From NCBI GenBank assembly GCA_017412325.1, contig JAFPYE010000007.1, positions 1-10,274 on the forward strand: a DNA stretch of 10,274 nt. Direction: 5' to 3'. Below the pieces are notes generated by a model. The model ran no database searches, had not been told where the DNA came from, and was given only the letters and a program-made list of their open reading frames with translations. The DNA is from Kiritimatiellia bacterium. Lineage in GTDB: Bacteria; Verrucomicrobiota; Kiritimatiellia; RFP12; UBA1067. The stretch's first letter is position 1; each line of letters begins with the position of its first letter. This document shows, in pieces, positions 6,304-10,274 of this stretch. The position numbers and the translations under genes were made by a program.

Positions 6304-6962
6304 TATTTGGCCTCCTTCTTCGCAGCAGCGGCGTCTTCCTTGCCCTTCTTGATCACTTCAGGCGTCTTCTCCGCGGCCGCCGCGCCCGCCGTCGCCGGCG
6401 CGTCTTCCGGCGCCTTGACGACCGCAACCGGAATCTCCGGACGCGTGGCGATCGTCTGCTTGTCGCCGAGCTGCAGGTCGCGCACGAAGAGCGTCTCGTC
6501 GACGTTGAGGTTGGTGACGTCGATCTCGAACTTCTCCGCGATGTCCGTCGGCAGGCAGAGCACGTCGATCGTGCGCAGCGTCTGTTCCAGCACGCCGCCG
6601 CCCAGCTTCACGCCGACCGCCTCGCCCACGAGGTAGAGCGGCACCGTGACGCGCACCTTCTCGGTGAGCGACACCTCGCTGAAGTCCACGTGGATGGGCG
6701 TGCCCGCGAGCACGTCGTTCTGCATCTCGCGCATGAGCGCGGGGACTTCCTTGCCGTCCATGTCCAGCGTGACCAGGAGCTGCTTGCTCGCATGGCCGCG
6801 CATCGCCATCATGAAGTCGTGCGCCGGGAGCTTGATCAGCTCCGTGCCGCCCTTCTTCATCTTCATCACGCTGCCGGGGATCATGCCCGACTTGCGCAAA
6901 CGGCGAACCGCTCCCGTACCCTGTTCGGTGCGGGGCTCCGCCTTGATTTTGATCTGATCCAT
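6303..6962 (-). CDS. rplY: 50S ribosomal protein L25, long CTC/TL5 form
   Basis: A 219-residue L25 of the CTC type, which binds 5S rRNA in the large subunit. The N-terminal 5S-binding domain (about 1-90) starts IKIKAEPRTEQGTGAVRRLR and includes TLDMDGKEVPALMREMQNDVLAGTPIHVDF-type text; the C-terminal TL5 domain (about 95-180) includes VPLYLVGEAVGVKLGGGVLEQ and LRTIDVLCLPTDIAEKFEIDVTNL. A Lys/Ala-rich tail ends the protein. The usual IPGVVYG segment is replaced by IPGSVMKMKKGG, an odd change at a conserved spot. ATG 6962 is chosen because MDQIKIKAEPR matches family N-termini; an upstream TTG at 7043 would include the promoter. There is no strong Shine-Dalgarno, only an A-rich stretch. In many bacteria ctc and pth precede rpsF; pth is absent here. 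Confidence 0.92.
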   Translation of the reverse strand: MDQIKIKAEPRTEQGTGAVRRLRKSGMIPGSVMKMKKGGTELIKLPAHDFMMAMRGHASKQLLVTLDMDGKEVPALMREMQNDVLAGTPIHVDFSEVSLTEKVRVTVPLYLVGEAVGVKLGGGVLEQTLRTIDVLCLPTDIAEKFEIDVTNLNVDETLFVRDLQLGDKQTIATRPEIPVAVVKAPEDAPATAGAAAAEKTPEVIKKGKEDAAAAKKEAK

Positions 6963-7027
6963 CTTGTTCTTTCTTGTTTTTGCTTTCGCATACTCTCGCG
7001 CACGCGCGCTACACTCTGCGACAAACG
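6963..7027 (-). promoter_or_regulatory. Untranslated leader of the ribosomal operon, possible fold
   Basis: About 65 bases lie between the predicted start (near 7027) and the L25 ATG. On the minus strand TCGCA (7021-7017) can pair with TGCGA (6990-6986), enclosing CGCG-CGTG-CGCG (7008-6997). The last 20 bases before the ATG are A-rich and unstructured. Leaders of ribosomal operons are often sites of feedback by a product, but I do not recognise a known ribosomal-protein binding motif and the inner stem is only 4 bp. Confidence 0.3.
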
Positions 7028-7033
7028 GGCGAA

Positions 7034-7063
7034 AGTATATCAAAAACGCCGCCCGCCGCGCAA
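7034..7063 (-). promoter_or_regulatory. Promoter of the ribosomal-protein/SSB operon
   Basis: TTGCGC at 7063-7058 is followed after 18 bases by an extended -10 TGATATACT with hexamer TATACT at 7039-7034. The -35 and spacing resemble those of the promoter at 909-938. The start would be near 7027, giving a conventional leader of about 65 bases, unlike the other promoters of this class in the window. It is located between the response regulator stop and L25, with no strong terminator before it. Confidence 0.72.
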
Positions 7064-7083
7064 GAGCGAATATTTATGCGGGG

Positions 7084-7767
7084 TTACTTGACGAGCTTGT
7101 AGCCCGCTGCGCGCTGGCAGACGATCAGCTCGCCCGCCGCGCCCAGCTTGCGGCGCAGGTTCCAGACGTGCACGTAGACCGTGTTGTCGTCGCACGCGTA
7201 CCCTTCGCCCCGGATGTGGTCGAGGATCTCCTCGGACGAAAACACCCGCCCGCGCTCGCCGTCCAGGAGCCGCAGGATGTCGAGCTCCGTGCGCGTCAGC
7301 ACGCGGTTGCGCCGCGACCCGTCCCGGACCGTCAGCTCGCAGCAGTCGACGACCGCGCGCCCGACCTGGATCGTCACCTCCGGCTTGAGCCCGCGCCGGA
7401 ACGCCGCCAGCCGCGCCACCGCGCGCGCCACCCGCGCCACCCGCACGGAATCGGGGTCCGTCTTCAGGACATAGTCGTCGCCGCCCAGCTCCAGCCCGCG
7501 CACGTGGTCGTCCGCGCCGTCCAGCTGCGTGTTGAAGACGATGGGCGTCAGCGCGTCGATCGCGCGCATCTGGCGGCACGCCGTAAAGCCGTTCTGCCCC
7601 GGCAGCATCACGTCCAGCAGCACCACGTCGGGCCGCCGCTCGCGGAACTTCGCGACGCCCTCCTCCGCCGTCCGCGCGAGCCGCACCGTGTAGCCCTCGC
7701 CCGCGAACAGCTTGGCGTAGGCGGTGCGGAAGATGCGTTCGTCCTCGACGATCAGGATGTCGGCCAT
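7084..7767 (-). CDS. OmpR/PhoB-family response regulator, orphan in this window
   Basis: A 227-residue two-component transcription regulator. The receiver domain (1-about 118) has the acidic pair E8-D9, phosphoacceptor D52 in LLDVMLPG, switch residue T80 in PIVFNTQ, and K102 in DDYVLKTD. The proline that normally follows this lysine is replaced by threonine, and the T-A pair by T-Q, so the phosphorylation face is slightly unusual. The C-terminal winged-helix domain (about 135-227) contains LTRTELDILRLL, FSSEEILDHI, DDNTVYVHVWNLRRKLG and AAGYKLVK, as in PhoB. The DNA target is unknown. ATG 7767 has a GAGGGGG ribosome site six bases upstream that includes the TGA of the preceding HAD-like gene, so the two genes are probably cotranscribed and coupled. 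No histidine kinase gene is nearby. Confidence 0.93.
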   Translation of the reverse strand: MADILIVEDERIFRTAYAKLFAGEGYTVRLARTAEEGVAKFRERRPDVVLLDVMLPGQNGFTACRQMRAIDALTPIVFNTQLDGADDHVRGLELGGDDYVLKTDPDSVRVARVARAVARLAAFRRGLKPEVTIQVGRAVVDCCELTVRDGSRRNRVLTRTELDILRLLDGERGRVFSSEEILDHIRGEGYACDDNTVYVHVWNLRRKLGAAGELIVCQRAAGYKLVK

Positions 7768-7778
7768 CGCGCGCCCCC

Positions 7779-8723
7779 TCAGAATCCCGGCAGGTTCATC
7801 TGGCCCGAGACGCAGACCTTGCGCCCCTTCGTGAGCGTGCGGTCGGACGTGTCGTAGACGACGAACTTGATGCCCTCGAACCGCCGCGACAGCTCCGCCT
7901 TGATGTAGTTCGAGACGCTGCGCACGTTCCCCTTGTCGTCGTCGGAGAACCCGATCGCCACGGAGCGGTCCAGCCCGCCCGTGCGCTGGAGCGTGTGGAA
8001 GACGTGCTCGACGAAATCGCGGATCGCGAACTCCTTGGCGAGCTCCGGACGCGCGGCGGTCGTGGCCGTCGCAAGCTTCTCCTTGTAGATCGGGTCGTTC
8101 GCCATGCGCGCCTTGAAGCCGTCCCAGGTGACCGCCGAATAGCGGCACATCCCGAGGTAGTAGTCGAGCTCCTCCGCGTCGGTGCCGAACGTCTCCACCT
8201 TGTCCAGCCACTTGCGGTAGCCGCGCAGGTTCGACATCATCATCTCGCGCTCGAGCGGCGTGAGCGCGTTCTCGATGAAGAGCCGCACCGCCTTTTCGAT
8301 CGTCTCGGGCGCGTGGCCGCGCGCGGTGACGATGGCGAAGATGCGCCCTTCGACGAGCGTCTTCTTGAAGGTGTTGTAGCTGGGGCTCGGCTTCTCGATC
8401 CCCGCCGCCACGCGCTCGAGCGCGGCGAGCGTGTCCTCGATGAAGTGGTTCGGCTCCCCGCTCTGCGCAGGATCGGCGAAGCAGCGGAACGCCTCTTCCC
8501 AGCCGCCGCACGCGGGGGCGCGGTAGTGCTCGGTGTCGGCGCGCACGAGCGCGAAGGTCGAGGTCGACACCTCCACCGGCTTCCACGGCGACGCGGGCGT
8601 TTCGCGGTGCTCCAGCCGGATCTTCGTCGGCATGTGCAGGATGTTGTCGTCCCAGTCGAAGATGTAGTACTTGAAGTCGCGGTCGGCGACCTCTTCGTTC
8701 ACGTATGGGATCGGCTTCGTCAT
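7779..8723 (-). CDS. HAD-like protein of unknown substrate
   Basis: A 314-residue protein with haloacid-dehalogenase superfamily features. Motif I is YYIFDWDDNILH at 19-30, with D23 and D25 as nucleophile and general acid; it is followed by D26-N27 where DxDxT or DxDxV is usual. Motif II is AIVTARGH at 130-137 with T133; a motif IV-like VAIGFSDDDKGN lies at 255-266. The long stretch between motifs I and II and again between II and IV suggests cap insertions. HAD members are mostly phosphatases; the substrate cannot be told, and polynucleotide or sugar phosphates are equally possible. ATG 8723 is preferred because the -10 hexamer (8737-8732) sits 8 bases before it. A second ATG at 8741 would add MIYYPA and overlap the queH stop as ATGA. 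The response regulator gene follows 11 bases after the stop. Confidence 0.82.
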   Translation of the reverse strand: MTKPIPYVNEEVADRDFKYYIFDWDDNILHMPTKIRLEHRETPASPWKPVEVSTSTFALVRADTEHYRAPACGGWEEAFRCFADPAQSGEPNHFIEDTLAALERVAAGIEKPSPSYNTFKKTLVEGRIFAIVTARGHAPETIEKAVRLFIENALTPLEREMMMSNLRGYRKWLDKVETFGTDAEELDYYLGMCRYSAVTWDGFKARMANDPIYKEKLATATTAARPELAKEFAIRDFVEHVFHTLQRTGGLDRSVAIGFSDDDKGNVRSVSNYIKAELSRRFEGIKFVVYDTSDRTLTKGRKVCVSGQMNLPGF

Positions 8724-8731
8724 CGCCGGAT

Positions 8732-8740
8732 AGTATATCA
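8732..8740 (-). promoter_or_regulatory. Extended -10 promoter embedded in the end of queH, predicted leaderless HAD start
   Basis: The minus strand reads TGATATACT, hexamer TATACT at 8737-8732, whose TGA is the queH stop codon. The start would fall near 8725, leaving about 2 bases before ATG 8723. No -35 matching TTGACA is seen at 16-18 bases. Its close identity to the sites at argB, the ribosomal operon and the small membrane protein gene supports function. Confidence 0.65.
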
Positions 8741-9307
8741 TATCTCGCCGCGCGGCTTGCGGGGCTTCGGCGGCTTGACCGAGAACTCGCAGCCGCAGAA
8801 CTTCTGGCGGTAGAGCCCCAGCTCCGCGCTGCGGCGCATCGACTTCAGGAAGCCGTCGTGCTTCTTGAAATTCTCCTCCAGGAACTTCGGCGCGCCCGGC
8901 TCGTAGGGCAGGAGCGCCGCCTCGCGGAAGATGACCTGCGTGTCCTTGTGCGGCGAGACGGTCAGCGTCGTCGTGAACGCCCCGATGCCCATCTCCTTCG
9001 CGAACGCCATCGTCTTGCCGAGGTTGTAGCGGAAGCACTTCGCGCACCGTTCGCCGCGCTCGGGCTCCGTCTCCAGCCCCGCCGCGACTTCGCGCCGCCA
9101 TTCCGCGTGGTCGTACTTGAGCGCGACGAGCTTCACCCCCTCCGCGTCCGCCACCTTCTGCGCCTCCGCGAGCCGCCGCAGGAACTCCGCGTGCGTGGCG
9201 ATGTTGGAATTCGCGAAGAACATCACGACCTCGTACCCGAGCTCCTTCAGTCGCGGCACGCACGACGAAGAGCACGGCCCGCAGCAGGTATGGAGCGCGA
9301 CGGTCAT
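8738..9307 (-). CDS. queH: Epoxyqueuosine reductase QueH
   Basis: A 189-residue cytoplasmic enzyme catalysing the last step of queuosine synthesis, reduction of epoxyqueuosine to queuosine in the anticodon of GUN-reading tRNAs. It replaces the unrelated QueG in many bacteria. The QueH (former DUF208) hallmarks are visible: LHTCCGPCSSSC at 5-16, FFANSNI at 30-36, ERCAKCFRYNLGKT at 86-99, TTTLTVSPHKD at 112-122, and LYRQKFCGCEFS at 165-176. The cysteines C8, C9, C88, C91, C171 and C173 match the conserved set used for iron-sulfur and metal binding. Length is typical. ATG 9307 follows the nitroreductase stop by 15 bases with only a weak CCGGA upstream, so it is probably read as part of that transcript. 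Its stop codon lies within the promoter of the next gene. Confidence 0.95.
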   Translation of the reverse strand: MTVALHTCCGPCSSSCVPRLKELGYEVVMFFANSNIATHAEFLRRLAEAQKVADAEGVKLVALKYDHAEWRREVAAGLETEPERGERCAKCFRYNLGKTMAFAKEMGIGAFTTTLTVSPHKDTQVIFREAALLPYEPGAPKFLEENFKKHDGFLKSMRRSAELGLYRQKFCGCEFSVKPPKPRKPRGEI

Positions 9308-9322
9308 TCCGGCGGTCGGGCG

Positions 9323-10144
9323 TCAGACGGCGCGGTAGCGCGCCGGGTTGTAGGGATGCGGCGCGGGAAGCGGGCACGCCGCGTAGCCGAGCGCCAGGTG
9401 CCCCACGCCCTCGTAGTCGCCGACGAGCCCGGCGCGGTCCAGGATCGTCCGGCCGAGCGGCGAATCGATCTCCGGCTTCGCGCGGTGGATCCAGCACGCG
9501 GCCAGCCCCAGCTCGTGCGCCTTGAGCATCATGTTGCCGAGCGCGAGCGACCCGTCGTAGACGGCGGTGTCGTTCGCCTTGTTCGCGACGACGAGCAGCA
9601 TCACCGGCGCGGCGTAGAACGGATCGTTCACGCGTCCCGCCGGCGGCGCGCCGCGAATCTCCTCGTTCTTGGCGCGCACCGCTTCGCGGATCGCGGGATC
9701 GTCGAGCCGGATGACGACGGTGCTCTGCTTGTTGCGGCCCGTCGGCGCCAGCAGCCCCGCCTTCACGACTTCGTCCACCAGCTCCCGCGGCGGCGGCTCC
9801 GGCTTGAACGCGCGAATGCTGCGGCGCTCGTAGATGAGTTCGTCCAGCTCCGTCCCGCCGTCGAAGTCAAACGCGGTGCGGCTCGCGACAAAGGGCTTGA
9901 CGAACGTCTCGGCGGCGGCCACGTGCGCCGGATGCGCCGCATACGCGGCGAGCGCGTCCCGCGAAACGAGATACGCCTCCAGCAGGACGTCGCGCGCATC
10001 CGCGCCGTCCGCGTAGACCTTGGCGCGCAGCAGGCCCGGCACCGTGCCGACGAGCCCTTCGAGCGACGTGCGGATGCCCGCCTTGACCGCCGCCAGGTCG
10101 GCCACGTCCTCTTTCAGCTTCCAAATGACAACATGTCTCAACAT
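9323..10144 (-). CDS. Fusion of a Dabb (stress-responsive A/B barrel) domain with an FMN nitroreductase
   Basis: A two-domain protein of 273 residues from the chosen start. The first about 95 residues form a Dabb-type dimeric alpha/beta barrel: MLRHVVIWKLKED, GTVPGL, DVLLEAYLVSRDALAAYAAHPAH and FVKPFVASR. The rest is a nitroreductase-fold domain: ERRSIRAFKPEPPP carrying the FMN-phosphate arginines, AGLLAPTGRNKQ, AAPVMLLVVAN, SLALGNMMLKAHELGLAACWIH and a C-terminal GVGHLALGYA. It is probably an FMN oxidoreductase using NAD(P)H; the substrate is not evident. The start is ATG 10144, because GGAGG (10157-10153) is 8 bases away and Dabb proteins begin M(I/L)RH; ATG 10150 would add MR but leaves only 2 bases. 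A few more residues are possible but not supported. It lies between asd and queH. Confidence 0.88.
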   Translation of the reverse strand: MLRHVVIWKLKEDVADLAAVKAGIRTSLEGLVGTVPGLLRAKVYADGADARDVLLEAYLVSRDALAAYAAHPAHVAAAETFVKPFVASRTAFDFDGGTELDELIYERRSIRAFKPEPPPRELVDEVVKAGLLAPTGRNKQSTVVIRLDDPAIREAVRAKNEEIRGAPPAGRVNDPFYAAPVMLLVVANKANDTAVYDGSLALGNMMLKAHELGLAACWIHRAKPEIDSPLGRTILDRAGLVGDYEGVGHLALGYAACPLPAPHPYNPARYRAV

Positions 10145-10152
10145 ACGCATCG

Positions 10153-10157
10153 CCTCC
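10153..10157 (-). promoter_or_regulatory. Shine-Dalgarno that decides the nitroreductase-fusion start
   Basis: GGAGG on the minus strand, 8 bases before ATG 10144 and only 2 before ATG 10150, so it favours the inner start. It is part of the CTCCGCG repeat cluster. Confidence 0.65.
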
Positions 10158-10194
10158 GCGTCTTTGCGTCTCTCCGCGAGGAAAACCCTCCGCG
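10154..10194. repeat. Short intergenic repeat cluster with three CTCCGCG copies
   Basis: On the plus strand CTCCGCG occurs at 10154-10160, 10172-10178 and 10188-10194, with GCGTCT repeated at 10158-10163 and 10166-10171. The whole 46-base gap between asd and the nitroreductase fusion is largely made of these units. It resembles the short, dispersed GCGTCT/TTTGCG-type repeats I recall from several environmental bacterial genomes; that likeness is from memory. One copy supplies the Shine-Dalgarno of the downstream gene. Confidence 0.5.
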
Positions 10195-10196
10195 CG

Positions 10197-10274
10197 TCAG
10201 ATCAGCCCGCGCTTGATCAGGTGCTCGGCGATCTCGACCGCGTTGAGCGCCGCGCCGCGCAGCAGCTGGTCGCC
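10197..10274 (-). CDS. asd: Aspartate-semialdehyde dehydrogenase, C-terminal 25 residues
   Basis: The window edge opens inside a gene whose last 25 codons are readable before TGA at 10199-10197. The tail GDQLLRGAALNAVEIAE, ending HLIKRGLI, matches the conserved C-terminal helix of bacterial aspartate-semialdehyde dehydrogenases, usually written (S/G)D(N/Q)LxxGAALNxVQIAE. The enzyme reduces aspartyl phosphate to aspartate semialdehyde on the path to lysine, diaminopimelate, methionine and threonine. Only the tail is seen, so completeness and active site cannot be judged. It precedes the nitroreductase fusion by about 50 bases, and cotranscription is possible. Confidence 0.82.
   Translation of the reverse strand, partial: GDQLLRGAALNAVEIAEHLIKRGLI

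Noticed and set aside
5107..6636. Long plus-strand open frame opposite rpsR, ssb, rpsF and rplY
   Set aside because: It crosses several well-supported ribosomal genes and their junctions, and its product is compositionally antisense.
6963..7027. Known S6:S18 autoregulatory leader
   Set aside because: I could not find the CCG-containing bulged stem typical of that element in a convincing fold, so I list only a leader.
6963..7043. N-terminal extension of L25 from TTG at 7043
   Set aside because: It would start inside the -10 region, and L25 family similarity begins at ATG 6962.
7046..7083. Possible terminator after the response regulator (CCCGC pairing with GCGGG, then TTTTT)
   Set aside because: The stem is 5 bp with a loop of about 20 bases, and the T-run is not adjacent to the stem.
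8724..9497. Extension of the HAD-like gene far upstream in its own frame
   Set aside because: The frame is open only because it is a shadow of queH and the nitroreductase; the extended part has no HAD features and the promoter and ATG at 8723 fit better.
8705..10216. Long plus-strand open frame opposite queH and the nitroreductase fusion
   Set aside because: Arg-rich shadow of two clear minus-strand genes.
1..10274. CRISPR array, transposon, phage genes, toxin-antitoxin or defence system
   Set aside because: No spaced identical repeats, transposase, integrase or defence-protein motifs were seen; the window is codirectional housekeeping genes.

Overview
This is a GC-rich (roughly two-thirds G+C by eye), very compact bacterial chromosomal segment. 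Every gene I can support lies on the minus strand, so transcription runs from high to low coordinates. The content is mostly housekeeping: ribosomal proteins and SSB, amino-acid biosynthesis, tRNA queuosine modification, one GH20 glycosidase and one glycosyltransferase. I see no mobile element, CRISPR array, tRNA, rRNA or phage gene. The phylum cannot be read securely from this stretch. A Gram-negative bacterium is likely, and a PVC-group lineage such as Kiritimatiellota or Lentisphaerota is only a guess from overall style.

Layout in the direction of transcription. (1) 10274-9305: the last 25 residues of aspartate-semialdehyde dehydrogenase, a 46-base gap with a short CTCCGCG repeat, a Dabb-domain/nitroreductase fusion protein, then queH. 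(2) 8741-7084: a HAD-like protein of unknown function with its own promoter inside the end of queH, followed by an OmpR/PhoB-type response regulator with no kinase beside it. (3) 7063-4647: the ribosomal operon L25(ctc)-S6-SSB-S18-L9, with a promoter at its head and a strong intrinsic terminator at its end. (4) 4606-3045: a secreted or envelope GH20 beta-N-acetylhexosaminidase, preceded by a promoter and a 14-codon upstream ORF. (5) 3038-958: argB-argD, joined by an ATGA overlap, with a promoter directly in front of argB. (6) 938-1: a promoter, a 79-residue single-pass membrane protein and the N-terminal part of a GT2 glycosyltransferase that runs off the window.

The most interesting signal is in the promoters. 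Four sites carry the same extended -10, TGATATA(A/C)T, and a fifth carries TGGTAAAAT. In four of the five, an ATG lies only 8-9 bases after the -10 hexamer, so the predicted 5' leader is 2-3 bases and the first gene would be translated from an essentially leaderless mRNA. Those starts have no Shine-Dalgarno sequence. Many genes inside operons (rpsF, rplI, rpsR, argD, the response regulator) do have one, although ssb, queH and the glycosyltransferase do not. In the GH20 unit the leaderless ATG opens a 14-codon ORF whose TGA overlaps the GH20 ATG. At the queH/HAD junction the extended -10 overlaps the queH stop codon and an alternative HAD start codon. I found no clear novel multi-gene system; the leaderless promoter architecture and the two layered junctions are what deserve a second look.
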